The position numbers and the translations under genes were made by a program. DNA of 64,000 nt from Clostridiales bacterium UBA1738 (GTDB lineage Bacteria > Bacillota > Clostridia > UBA1381): contig DCIA01000013.1 in NCBI GenBank assembly GCA_002315735.1, positions 1 to 64,000 of the forward strand. Reading direction: 5' to 3'. Positions within the stretch are counted from its first letter, which is position 1; every line of letters begins with the position of its first letter. The notes beneath the pieces were generated by a model. The model saw only the letters and a list, made by a program, of their open reading frames with translations, was not told the origin of the DNA and ran no database searches. This document shows, piece by piece, positions 1-8,043 of this stretch.

Positions 1-1
1 A

Positions 2-160
2 ACCGTACATAAAGACATTACCGAGCGACTTATGATTCTTGACCCAACACTAGCAGTAAAAGTCCATAAAGTTCTTGAAAAAAACAAACAAGAACGTCAT
101 ATTCGTGGTGGAATGGCAACAAAGGAAAAATATTTAAAACTATCTCAAAATATGCTTTGA
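2..160 (+). CDS. spoIIID: Sporulation transcription regulator SpoIIID, C-terminal part (5' end outside window)
   Basis: Reading from base 2 gives 52 codons ending in TGA. The peptide begins with the end of a DNA-recognition helix (TVHKDITERL) and continues through a basic tail with the family signature RHIRGG-x-ATKEKY. By recall this matches the C-terminal half of Bacillus SpoIIID (TVHKDLTERL, RHLRGGEATKLKY). SpoIIID is a small HTH DNA-binding protein that activates and represses genes in the mother cell during endospore formation. About 35 N-terminal residues lie upstream of the window. A strong terminator follows 11 bases after the stop, so the gene ends its transcript. Its presence implies a sporulating or recently sporulating Firmicute. 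Confidence 0.88.
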   Translation, partial: TVHKDITERLMILDPTLAVKVHKVLEKNKQERHIRGGMATKEKYLKLSQNML

Positions 161-171
161 GCAAATTTATT

Positions 172-207
172 TTGTACTTGATTTTAAAATCAAGTACAAT
201 TTTTTTG
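172..207 (+). terminator. Intrinsic terminator after spoIIID
   Basis: A perfect inverted repeat (ttgtacttgatttt / aaaatcaagtacaa, 172-199) is followed directly by a run of seven T at 200-206. Confidence 0.9.
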
Positions 208-215
208 TTAATATC

Positions 216-244
216 TTTATTATTTTTTTGTTTTGTGATATAAT
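216..244 (+). promoter_or_regulatory. Promoter of the two-component operon
   Basis: An extended -10 (TGATATAAT, hexamer 239-244) has only a weak -35 (TTTATT, 216-221) 17 bases upstream. The ribosome site AGAGG precedes the ATG at 284. Confidence 0.6.
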
Positions 245-283
245 ATATGTTAAGGGGAATTTTACGAAAAGAGGTTACATACA

Positions 284-970
284 ATGAACAACAAAATTTT
301 AGTTGTCGATGACGAGCGAAACATTGTAGAACTTGTTAAACTCTATCTTGAAAAAGAGGGTTTTGTGGCGATTTCTGCTTATAATGGTGAGGAAGCATTA
401 AACCTTTACAAATCAGAATCTCCTGATCTCATTATTTTAGATGTTATGATGCCTGTTATGGATGGATGGCAGGTATGCAAAGAGATAAGGAAAACATCTA
501 AGACGCCGATAATTATGTTAACAGCAAAATCTGATGTTTTTGATAAAGTTTTGGGGCTGGAGTTAGGCTCTGATGATTATGTCACAAAGCCATTTGAACC
601 AAAAGAATTGGTTGCAAGAGTAAAAGCCGTTTTAAGAAGAAGTGAAAATGTTCCAACTTCTAAAACAAAAGAGGTTATCTTCCCTAACCTTTCAATCAAC
701 TTAGAAACTTACGAATTAAAAATTAATGACGAACTAATAGATGCACCACCAAAGGAAATTGAACTTTTATACTTTTTGGCATCAAACCCAAATCGAGTTT
801 ATACACGAGAACAACTTTTGGAAGAGGTTTGGGGTTTTGATTATTTTGGTGATTCAAGAACAGTAGATGTTCACATAAAAAGACTCCGTGAAAAGTTGGA
901 AGAAGCTTCAGAAAAGTGGCAGCTAAAAACCGTTTGGGGTGTTGGTTATAAATTTGAAGTCAGAAAATAG
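284..970 (+). CDS. OmpR/PhoB-family response regulator
   Basis: This 228-residue protein has an N-terminal receiver domain (about 1-120) and a C-terminal winged-helix DNA-binding domain (about 130-226). The receiver has the acidic pocket D9/D10, phospho-acceptor D53 in LILDVMMP, T80 and K102 (VTKPF). The winged helix shows the typical SRTVDVHIKRLREKL recognition stretch. It should be phosphorylated by the histidine kinase encoded 9 bases downstream, and then control target promoters. The ligand or stress sensed cannot be read from the sequence. The two genes plus trxB form a likely three-gene operon from the promoter at 216-244. Confidence 0.93.
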   Translation: MNNKILVVDDERNIVELVKLYLEKEGFVAISAYNGEEALNLYKSESPDLIILDVMMPVMDGWQVCKEIRKTSKTPIIMLTAKSDVFDKVLGLELGSDDYVTKPFEPKELVARVKAVLRRSENVPTSKTKEVIFPNLSINLETYELKINDELIDAPPKEIELLYFLASNPNRVYTREQLLEEVWGFDYFGDSRTVDVHIKRLREKLEEASEKWQLKTVWGVGYKFEVRK

Positions 971-979
971 AGGTAAGTT

Positions 980-2386
980 ATGTTTAAAACAATTTTTCAA
1001 AGATTTTTTTGGACAAGTGCTGCAATAATTATTCTGGTAGTAACGCTCGCTTCCGCTTCAATGTTTGGTCTTTTGAACAGATACATTTTATCTGAAAGAC
1101 TATCCTCTGCCACAAAAGCATCTCACAGCATAGAATACATTACAACCGAAATTGACACATACGGATTCGACTCACAATTAAGACTTATTTATAATTCAAC
1201 CCTTGCATCTTGGTCAATGATGATTGATGCTGATATTACTGTGGTAGGAACTAACGGCTCAATATTTGCAGAAACAAAACATAAATCAATCCCTGCAAAT
1301 CTTGTTGAAAGAGTATTATCCGGCGAAACAATAAAAACAAATCAGCACTCTAACAACCATAAGCCACTTGGTTACATAATCGGAATTCCTATAAAAAACA
1401 ATGATGATATTGTAGGTGCTACCTTTTACTCCTACCCACCGGGCATTCGTCCCAGCACAATAAAAGAATTTTCGCATATGATTTTTCTTTCGCTTTTACT
1501 TGCAATGATTATTGCGCTTTGTCTTGTATATATCGAATCCTTGCAACTATCAAAGCCATTAAAAAAACTTAACACAGCCGTCCTTGAAATTGCATCAGGA
1601 AAATTTGATAAGCGAGTTGAAGTAACAGGTGCCGACGAAATCGCACAACTTGCTTCAAGTTTTAATTATATGGCAGATTCACTGTCACACCTCGAAAAAA
1701 TGCGTTCTGATTTTGTGTCCGATATTTCTCATGAACTTAGAACACCTATGACCTCTATTTCAGGCTTTGTGGCAGGCATATTAGACGGAACAATACCAAA
1801 GGAAAAACAAAACGATTATCTTGAATTGGTTTTAGATGAAGCGACACGTCTTTCAAAACTCACAAACGAAATGTTTGAAATGACCAAAATGACCTCAAAA
1901 GGCTATAAATTGTCAATAAAGCAATTTGATTTTGCAGAGATTACAAGGCTTTGTATCATAGGCGCAGAACAACAGATTGACAAAAAGCATCTTGACTTAG
2001 ATGTTAATTTTGAAAGCGAAGCAATAAAAGTTCTTGCAGACCCCGATGCAATAAAAAGAGTAGTATTAAATCTATTGGACAATGCAATAAAATTTGCAAA
2101 AGAAGGTTCTACAATAGAAATATCTTTATTCACAAGTGAAAAAAGTGTTATCTTCGAGATTTCAAATATCGGTTTGGGAATCAGCAAAGAAGATCTTCCA
2201 CATATTTTCGATAGATTCTATAAATCTGATAAATCAAGAAACAGAGAGCAAAAAGGTGCAGGGCTTGGACTATCATTTGTTAAAAACATTCTAGACCTAC
2301 ACTCGCAAAAAATTACAGTGACAAGTAAAGATTACGAAAAAAACACTAAAAAAACTACATTTACTTTCACTTTGGAAAAAGCATAA
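980..2386 (+). CDS. Membrane sensor histidine kinase
   Basis: This 468-residue protein is the partner of the preceding regulator. A transmembrane segment at about 12-34 is followed by an extracytoplasmic sensor region to about 165, a second transmembrane segment (167-187), HAMP (188-238), a HisKA dimerisation domain with phospho-acceptor H251 (SHELRTP), and a HATPase domain. The N box (NLLDNAIKF, 364-372), F box (HIFDRFYK) and G2 box (GAGLGLS, 427-433) are present. In the G1 box the usual Asp is replaced by Asn (NIGLGI, N396), a substitution also seen in active kinases. Start ATG 980 is preceded by AGAGGTAAGTT. The sensor region shows no domain I can name. Confidence 0.92.
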   Translation: MFKTIFQRFFWTSAAIIILVVTLASASMFGLLNRYILSERLSSATKASHSIEYITTEIDTYGFDSQLRLIYNSTLASWSMMIDADITVVGTNGSIFAETKHKSIPANLVERVLSGETIKTNQHSNNHKPLGYIIGIPIKNNDDIVGATFYSYPPGIRPSTIKEFSHMIFLSLLLAMIIALCLVYIESLQLSKPLKKLNTAVLEIASGKFDKRVEVTGADEIAQLASSFNYMADSLSHLEKMRSDFVSDISHELRTPMTSISGFVAGILDGTIPKEKQNDYLELVLDEATRLSKLTNEMFEMTKMTSKGYKLSIKQFDFAEITRLCIIGAEQQIDKKHLDLDVNFESEAIKVLADPDAIKRVVLNLLDNAIKFAKEGSTIEISLFTSEKSVIFEISNIGLGISKEDLPHIFDRFYKSDKSRNREQKGAGLGLSFVKNILDLHSQKITVTSKDYEKNTKKTTFTFTLEKA

Positions 2387-2398
2387 AAGGAGAAAACT

Positions 2399-3301
2399 AT
2401 GGATTATGATGTTATTATTATAGGAGCAGGACCTAGCGGATTAAATGCTGCACTTTACTGTGGCAGAGCAAACCTAAAAACGCTTGTTTTAGAATCTCAA
2501 GGTCCCGGTGGGCAACTAAATTACACTTCCGATATTGATAACTATATTGGTTTTTCAGGAAGTGGAGCTTCTTTAACCGGTGCTATGTATAATCAAGCGC
2601 AAAAGTTTGGTGCAGATTTTAAAACCGAAAAAGTCTTGGAAGTTTCTTTGGGAAGAAACGGCGAAAAAATCGTAACAACAAGACGAAATAACTATTCGGC
2701 AAAAGCAATTATAATTTCAACCGGTGCAAGTCCAAGACTATTAAACACAGACGGTGAAGAACGACTAAAAGGTGCAGGCGTATCTTATTGTGCAACTTGC
2801 GATGGTGCATTTTACAAAGATAAAATTGTATCTGTAATAGGTGGTGGAAACACTGCATTTGAAGAGGCTGAATATCTTTCAAGATTTTGTGAGCACGTCT
2901 ATTTAATTCATAGAAGAGATACCTTTCGTGCAAGTGCATCCTTAATCCAAAGAGTAAAACAAAACAAAAAAATCACAATCTTAACAAACGAATCAGTCGA
3001 AAAGATACAAGGTGAAACATCGGTCAAATCTCTTGTGCTAAAACATACACTATCATCCAGAATAAGCGTTTTGGAAACATCAGGGGTATTCATAGCAGCA
3101 GGAAGACTTCCGAACAATCAGCTTGTAAAAGATTTCGTAAAACTTGATAAAAACGGCTATATTGTGACCGACCAAAATATGAGAACAAGCGTAAACGGAA
3201 TTTATGCCGTTGGCGATGTTAGAAATACACCGCTAAGACAAATAATTACCGCCTGTGCCGATGGTGCAATAGCGGCAAATGACATTTCAACTTTAATTTA
3301 A
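2399..3301 (+). CDS. trxB: Thioredoxin-disulfide reductase
   Basis: This 300-residue FAD/NADPH oxidoreductase transfers electrons from NADPH to thioredoxin. The FAD-binding GAGPSG lies at residues 9-14, the redox-active CATC at 131-134, the NADPH-binding GGGNTA at 148-153, and the NADPH-specificity motif HRRDTFR at 171-177. Near the C-terminus VNGIYAVGDV is the second FAD motif. The length is normal for low-molecular-weight TrxB. It starts 12 bases after the kinase gene with AGGAG, so it is probably cotranscribed with the two-component pair, which hints at redox-linked signalling (inference). Confidence 0.95.
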   Translation: MDYDVIIIGAGPSGLNAALYCGRANLKTLVLESQGPGGQLNYTSDIDNYIGFSGSGASLTGAMYNQAQKFGADFKTEKVLEVSLGRNGEKIVTTRRNNYSAKAIIISTGASPRLLNTDGEERLKGAGVSYCATCDGAFYKDKIVSVIGGGNTAFEEAEYLSRFCEHVYLIHRRDTFRASASLIQRVKQNKKITILTNESVEKIQGETSVKSLVLKHTLSSRISVLETSGVFIAAGRLPNNQLVKDFVKLDKNGYIVTDQNMRTSVNGIYAVGDVRNTPLRQIITACADGAIAANDISTLI

Positions 3302-3331
3302 AAAATCAGGGACTATTCCCTGATTTTTTTA
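3301..3331. terminator. Bidirectional terminator between trxB and the convergent permease gene
   Basis: Inverted repeat aaaaatcaggga / tccctgattttt with a short loop at 3301-3325; T-rich on both strands. It overlaps both stop codons. Confidence 0.85.
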
Positions 3332-4459
3332 TTTTATTATACTCATAAATATCAAAAGCATCGCTAAAAAACCAAAATTAAATGCTGAAAACATACCTAT
3401 ATAATATCCTGTTTTTTTGGGGTTATGTTTAACATATTCCCTAAATGTAATAAGACTTGCCAAGGACGCAATAAGTGTTCCTACACCACCGATATTCACC
3501 CCAACCAATAATTCTTTATAGTTCTCTGTAAACTGCGACAACAAAATTGCAGACGGAACATTACTTATCACCTGACAAGATAAGGTACTAAACACTAATG
3601 TGCTTTTATCAAGAAGATACGAAAAAAAGTCCCTTACACTCTCAATCCTTGACATATTGCCCGAAAACACAAAAAAGAAAACAAATGTTAAAAGTAGTGG
3701 ATAATCGACCATTTTAAGTGCTTTTCTGTCCATAAAAAATATTGTTATCGGAATCACAATAAGCCCTATTATGTACGGAATAGTTCTAAAAACAATCGCT
3801 ATTGCAAGCGAAAATAACATAAGATATATTGTTGTTTTTATAGTATTTAATTCAATCTTTTCATCATCAATTAAAAGTTCCTCTTTTTTTACAAATATAA
3901 CACAACAAATAGTTATTAGTATTACCGACAAAATAAACGGCGGAGCCATTATTTTTATGAATTCTATATTCGGAATATTAAATTTAGTATAAAGATATAG
4001 GTTTTGCGGATTTCCAAAAGGTGTCAACATTCCGCCTAAATTTGCCGCAATATTTTGCATAATAAATGTAAACGCCATATACTTTTCTTTTTTTGTAGTT
4101 GTCAGCACCAAATAGCCAAGCGGCAAAAATGTCAAAAGTGCCATATCGTTTGCAATAAGCATTGAGCCTATAAATGTTATATAAACGAGTGCCAAAATGC
4201 ACAGTCTTGCATTTTTAAAAATTCTTACAACTTTTTTTGCTAACAAATAGAAAAAGTCGATATTTTTCAGCGCACAAACGACTGCCAAAACACAGAATAA
4301 ACAAGTTAAAGTTTTAAAATCAAAATAGTTTATATATTTTTTGTCAATCGGTACAATTATGCTTGTAATTATTGCAGCTATTAATGCAATTAGCATTACA
4401 GCATTTTTCTTTATAAATGCTAAAATTTTATTTTCTTTTTTTACGAGTAAACTTTCCAA
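3329..4459 (-). CDS. SLC13/ArsB-NhaD (ion transporter superfamily) anion permease
   Basis: This 376-residue integral membrane protein has about 10-11 hydrophobic segments. The two conserved re-entrant motifs of the IT superfamily are visible: GNPQNLYLY about a third of the way in, and SNVPSAILL in the C-terminal half. These mark the two pseudo-repeats that bind the substrate anion. Family members carry citrate, other carboxylates, arsenite or Na+/H+, and the substrate cannot be assigned here. The start is TTG (4459-4457), chosen because AGAGG lies 9 bases upstream; an out-of-frame ATG at 4464 would give only a 7-residue peptide. A strong promoter lies just upstream, so it is monocistronic. 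Confidence 0.8.
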   Translation of the reverse strand: MESLLVKKENKILAFIKKNAVMLIALIAAIITSIIVPIDKKYINYFDFKTLTCLFCVLAVVCALKNIDFFYLLAKKVVRIFKNARLCILALVYITFIGSMLIANDMALLTFLPLGYLVLTTTKKEKYMAFTFIMQNIAANLGGMLTPFGNPQNLYLYTKFNIPNIEFIKIMAPPFILSVILITICCVIFVKKEELLIDDEKIELNTIKTTIYLMLFSLAIAIVFRTIPYIIGLIVIPITIFFMDRKALKMVDYPLLLTFVFFFVFSGNMSRIESVRDFFSYLLDKSTLVFSTLSCQVISNVPSAILLSQFTENYKELLVGVNIGGVGTLIASLASLITFREYVKHNPKKTGYYIGMFSAFNFGFLAMLLIFMSIIK

Positions 4460-4496
4460 AACATTCTTCCTCTTTTACAAATTTTCACACTTTTTC

Positions 4497-4525
4497 ATTT
4501 TACCACCATTTTACCTTTTTGTAAA
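4497..4525 (-). promoter_or_regulatory. Promoter of the anion permease gene
   Basis: On the minus strand: TTTACA (4525-4520), 17-base spacer, TAAAAT (4502-4497). Confidence 0.75.
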
Positions 4526-4527
4526 GC

Positions 4528-4557
4528 AAAAAAAACAAGCCTTTTTAGGCTTGTTTT
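4528..4557 (-). terminator. Terminator of the metY-metA operon
   Basis: Ten-bp stem aaaacaagcc / ggcttgtttt (4532-4557) followed on the minus strand by eight T. The stem overlaps the metA stop codon. Confidence 0.88.
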
Positions 4558-5473
4558 AATGAATAGATTCAATATCATAAGGAGTTGTTTGATATACGAA
4601 ATAGTTAAGCCAATTTGAATATAAAAGGTTAGCACTGCTTCTCCAAGAATTAATCGGCTCATTATTTTCGTCATTGTCCTTAAAATAATTCTTTGGCATT
4701 TTTATAGAAAGTCCTGCATTTTTATCACGAAGATACTCATTTTGAATAGTTTTTGTGTCATATTCAGGGTGTCCCGTAACAAAAATTTGTCTGCCTTTAT
4801 CGGTTGTAACTATATAAACGCCCGTTTCATCTGAGGATGCCAAAATTTTAAGTTCATCTATCTTTTCTATGTCTTCTCTTAAAACTGTAGTATGTCTTGA
4901 TTGAGGAACCATAAAATTATCGTCAAATCCTCTTAGGAGCATTGAGTTTTTATACTCAACCTTATGTGGAAATATTCCAAACAGCTTCTCTTTAAGTTTT
5001 ATTTTTTTTATGCCGTAATGATAATAAAGTGCCGCTTGCGCTGCCCAACAAATATGAACGGTACTTGTCACATGAGTTTTACTCCACTCCATAACTTCAC
5101 AAAGTTCATCCCAGTAATTGACCTCTTCAAATTCCATAAGTTCAACCGGTGCACCTGTTATTACCATTCCATCATATTTATTGTTTTTTATTTCATCAAA
5201 TGTTTTATAAAAATCTATCATATGCTGCTCGTCAATATGCGTAGATTTATGCGTTGCCATTTGCAAAAATTCAAGTTTTACTTGAAGTGGTGTATTTCCT
5301 AAAAGTCTTGCAAATTGTGTTTCTGTTGTTATTTTTGTCGGCATTAAATTTAGCAATAGAATTTTAAGTGGTCTAATATCCTGTGTTAAAGCCCTTGTTT
5401 CCGTAATAACAAATATATTTTCATTGTTTAAGACTTCTGTTGCAGGTAAATCGTTTGGAATTTTAATAGGCAT
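4556..5473 (-). CDS. metA: Homoserine O-acetyltransferase (MetA family)
   Basis: This 305-residue class-I-glutamine-amidotransferase-like enzyme acylates homoserine in methionine synthesis. The catalytic cysteine is C142 (HICWAAQA), with H235 and E237 in TGHPEYD. The acyl-CoA-specificity position is E111 (GAPVELMEF). Work on Bacillus and E. coli MetA links Glu at 111 to acetyl-CoA and Gly to succinyl-CoA, so acetyl transfer is predicted despite frequent annotation as succinyltransferase. This agrees with the neighbour MetY, which uses O-acetylhomoserine. The start codon overlaps the metY stop (TAATG), which indicates translational coupling; the ribosome site GAGGTG lies inside metY. Confidence 0.94.
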   Translation of the reverse strand: MPIKIPNDLPATEVLNNENIFVITETRALTQDIRPLKILLLNLMPTKITTETQFARLLGNTPLQVKLEFLQMATHKSTHIDEQHMIDFYKTFDEIKNNKYDGMVITGAPVELMEFEEVNYWDELCEVMEWSKTHVTSTVHICWAAQAALYYHYGIKKIKLKEKLFGIFPHKVEYKNSMLLRGFDDNFMVPQSRHTTVLREDIEKIDELKILASSDETGVYIVTTDKGRQIFVTGHPEYDTKTIQNEYLRDKNAGLSIKMPKNYFKDNDENNEPINSWRSSANLLYSNWLNYFVYQTTPYDIESIH

Positions 5474-6750
5474 TATTTCACCTCATTTAAAGCTTGTTTT
5501 ATATCATCTATTATATCATTAACATTTTCAATACCAACTGACATTCTGATAAGGTCTGCGCCGATACCTGCGTCGACTAATTGTTCATCTGTTAATTGTC
5601 TATGTGTAGTTGATGCCGGATGCAAAACGCAAGTTCTTGCATCTGCAACATGGACAACAATTGCTGCAAGTTTTAAACTATCCATAAACTTAACAGCAGC
5701 ATCTCTTCCTCCCTTTATGCCAAAAGATATTACTCCGCAAACACCATCAGGAAGATATTTTTTTGCAAGTTCATAATCTTTGTTTGATTTTAGCAAAGGA
5801 TAATTTACCCATGCAATTTTATCATTATTTTCCAAAAATTCTGCAACTTTTTCAGCATTTCTGCAATGGCGCTCCATTCTCAAATGCAAGGTTTCAAGAC
5901 CAAGATTTAATAAAAACGCATTCATCGCACTTGGGGCAACACCCATATCACGAACTAATTGAACACGAAGTTTTGTAATATATGCTTGATTTCCAAACTG
6001 TTTTGTATAAACAACGCCGTGATAAGACTCATCCGGTTTCGTAAGTTCAGGAAATTTTCCGTTATCCCAATTAAACTTGCCGCTATCAACGACACATCCA
6101 CCAACTACCGTTGCGTGACCGTCCATATACTTTGTCGTAGAATGAATTACAATATCTGCACCAAACTCAAATGGTCTACACAAAATCGGTGTTGCAAAGG
6201 TATTATCAACCAAAAGCGGAACTCCGTGTTTATGTGCGATATTTGCATATCTTTCGATATCCAAAACATTAAGTGCCGGATTTGCGACAGTTTCTCCGAA
6301 AACCAATCTTGTATTTTCATCAAAGAGTGCATCAACTTCGCTATCTGTCATTTCAGGAGTTGCAAATCTTACTTCAATCCCGATTTTTTTAAGGGTTACG
6401 GCAAAAAGATTGACTGTTCCACCATAAATTGATGAAAGACTGACAAAATTTTGACCACTTGATGTAATATTTAAAATTGCAAGTAAGTTAGCCGCTTGAC
6501 CTGATGTTGTAAGCACTGCCCCTACTCCGCCTTCCATATCGCTGATTTTGCTTTCAACATGCTCTAAGGTAGGATTTGAAATTCTTGAATACATATGCCC
6601 CGGAGCCTTTAAGTCAAATAAGTCACCCAAATGTTCTGCTGAATCATACTTATAAGTCGTACTTTGATAAATCGGCAAAACTCTTGGCTCACCATTTTTT
6701 GGCTTATAACCACTTTGCACACACTTAGTTTCAATTTTGTAATCTCCCAT
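5473..6750 (-). CDS. metY: O-acetylhomoserine sulfhydrylase (aminocarboxypropyltransferase)
   Basis: This 425-residue PLP enzyme of the Cys/Met-metabolism family joins O-acetylhomoserine with sulfide to make homocysteine. The PLP lysine is K207 in STTKYMDGH. The phosphate-binding TTSGQAA lies near 81-87 and the PLP-ring-contacting D182 in VDNTF. The length fits MetY rather than the shorter cystathionine gamma-synthase (about 380). With metA it makes a direct-sulfhydrylation route. It is the first gene of the operon and sits behind a T-box leader, so expression should rise when the cognate tRNA is uncharged. Confidence 0.95.
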   Translation of the reverse strand: MGDYKIETKCVQSGYKPKNGEPRVLPIYQSTTYKYDSAEHLGDLFDLKAPGHMYSRISNPTLEHVESKISDMEGGVGAVLTTSGQAANLLAILNITSSGQNFVSLSSIYGGTVNLFAVTLKKIGIEVRFATPEMTDSEVDALFDENTRLVFGETVANPALNVLDIERYANIAHKHGVPLLVDNTFATPILCRPFEFGADIVIHSTTKYMDGHATVVGGCVVDSGKFNWDNGKFPELTKPDESYHGVVYTKQFGNQAYITKLRVQLVRDMGVAPSAMNAFLLNLGLETLHLRMERHCRNAEKVAEFLENNDKIAWVNYPLLKSNKDYELAKKYLPDGVCGVISFGIKGGRDAAVKFMDSLKLAAIVVHVADARTCVLHPASTTHRQLTDEQLVDAGIGADLIRMSVGIENVNDIIDDIKQALNEVK

Positions 6751-6774
6751 TTAATACACCTCTTTCTTTTAATT

Positions 6775-7054
6775 AAAAAACTCTCGCCCTTAAAACCTAA
6801 GGACGAGAGCATAATTTGCTTCGTGATACCACCTTAATTCACATATACCTCACGATATATGCCTCATAGAGTACGGAAAATCAATCGATACTCCCACGCT
6901 ATAATGGGCGTTCCCATCGTAGCCTATGCAAAATATGCAGTCGGTACGCAGCTCCGAGGCCATCTTCAACTAACTCTTATGTACCTCATCACAGCTACCG
7001 AGGCTCTCTTTACACAGTTTTTTAGTCTACTCTTCTCTTCATCGCCTTTAATTT
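6775..7054 (-). promoter_or_regulatory. T-box leader of metY-metA (probably tRNA-Met responsive)
   Basis: On the minus strand the leader starts with GGCGATGAAGAGAAGAGTAGA (typical 5' GA motif and AGTA of the specifier loop). It then has CCTC-GGTAGCTGTGAT-GAGG (distal T-loop motif), a stem III (GAGTA...TACTC), and the T-box AAGGTGGTATCACG at 6835-6822. It ends in a terminator, 6809-6781, with stem CTCTCG-CCTTA and six T at 6780-6775. Pairing GGCG with CGCC closes stem I and leaves ATG at 6917-6915 (GATGGGAAC) as the likely specifier, which would mean Met. TGC in GACTGCA near 6940 is a weaker alternative, which would mean Cys. Confidence 0.88.
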
Positions 7055-7060
7055 AGAAAG

Positions 7061-7089
7061 ATGATACCATATATATCAAGAAATGTCAA
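7061..7089 (-). promoter_or_regulatory. Promoter of the T-box/metY-metA transcript
   Basis: Minus strand: perfect TTGACA (7089-7084), 17-base spacer, TATCAT (7066-7061). Confidence 0.88.
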
Positions 7090-7098
7090 GTATTTTAT

Positions 7099-7131
7099 AA
7101 AAAAAAGCGATATAAATTTTATATCGCTTTT
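7099..7131 (-). terminator. Terminator after secF
   Basis: Stem aaagcgatataaa / tttatatcgcttt (7104-7131) followed on the minus strand by a T run. Confidence 0.88.
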
Positions 7132-7141
7132 AAAATTTAAT

Positions 7142-8023
7142 TTATTTAGTTTTCTTTGCTTCAAGTTCTGATGTTTTCCATGAAGCCCAGAAAGGACTTG
7201 CAACAAAGATTGATGTATAAGCACCAATGATAACACCAACGATTAGTGGGAATGCAAATTCCTTAATTGAGTTAACGCCTAGGAAGTAAAGAAGTAATAT
7301 TGTGATAAGTGTTGTAATTGTGGTATTAAGTGTTCTACCAATAGATTCTTTAATACTTCTGTCAACTACTTCAGAAACAATCTGACCTTTCTTAGCGTTA
7401 AAGCCTCTCATATTTTCACGAATTCTGTCAAATACAACGATAGTGTTATTGATTGAATAACCTACAACTGTAAGCATAGCTGCAATAAATGTTGTATTAA
7501 GAGGTGTGTATGTGATTGTGTAAACAGCCATCATAACTACTACATTGATTGCAAGAGCGATAACTGCCATAACAGCACTTTTAACTTCAAATCTAATTGC
7601 AATGTATGCAAGGATACATAAAATTGCTATTAAAGTATAAACTAATGCTTTTCTTTGAACTTGTGTACCAAAACTTGCTGATGCACTGTTTAGTGACATA
7701 ACAGCGTCTTCACCGTATTTTGCTTTGATTGCATCTGTTAGTTTAGTTTTTGTAGCATCATCAAGTTCAGACATCTTGATTGTAGCTTGTGTTCCGTCAC
7801 CAATCTTTTGAACAACCGGTGATGCAACTTCGCCGGCATTTTCGATTACAAGATTTGCAAGGTCTTGGTTTTCAAATGTAGAACCAACATTTACTTGCAT
7901 TCTAATACCACCAACAAATTCTGTGTCATAGTTAAAACCACGAACAAAGAACATAACGATTCCCACTGCAATAATTAATAGTGGAAGTAATAAAAATTTA
8001 ACTCTGTTTTCTGTATATTTCAT
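7142..8023 (-). CDS. secF: Protein translocase subunit SecF
   Basis: SecF works with SecD to pull exported proteins through SecYEG using the proton gradient. The 293-residue protein has an N-terminal transmembrane segment, a small extracellular domain with the FVGG-type motif (DTEFVGGIRMQV), and five C-terminal transmembrane segments carrying VVGYSINNTIVVFDRIREN, the conserved TM4 region. I chose ATG 8023 (MKYTEN) because AGGGGAGG lies 9 bases before it; the in-frame ATG at 8032 touches the ribosome site directly. It follows secD by 20 bases. Confidence 0.95.
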   Translation of the reverse strand: MKYTENRVKFLLLPLLIIAVGIVMFFVRGFNYDTEFVGGIRMQVNVGSTFENQDLANLVIENAGEVASPVVQKIGDGTQATIKMSELDDATKTKLTDAIKAKYGEDAVMSLNSASASFGTQVQRKALVYTLIAILCILAYIAIRFEVKSAVMAVIALAINVVVMMAVYTITYTPLNTTFIAAMLTVVGYSINNTIVVFDRIRENMRGFNAKKGQIVSEVVDRSIKESIGRTLNTTITTLITILLLYFLGVNSIKEFAFPLIVGVIIGAYTSIFVASPFWASWKTSELEAKKTK

Positions 8024-8043
8024 ATTTTTCATCCTCCCCTCAA

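Noticed and set aside
30..284. Minus-strand frame of 84 codons over spoIIID and its terminator
   Set aside because: It lies opposite the SpoIIID coding end and the terminator/promoter region, has low-complexity composition and no ribosome site.
390..400. Asn instead of Asp in the histidine kinase G1 box (protein residue 396) as evidence of a dead kinase
   Set aside because: This substitution occurs in functional kinases and all other boxes are intact. The location given is residue-based, within the gene at 980-2386.
6859..7056. Plus-strand frame across the T-box region
   Set aside because: It is antisense to a structured leader RNA with all T-box landmarks; no ribosome site.
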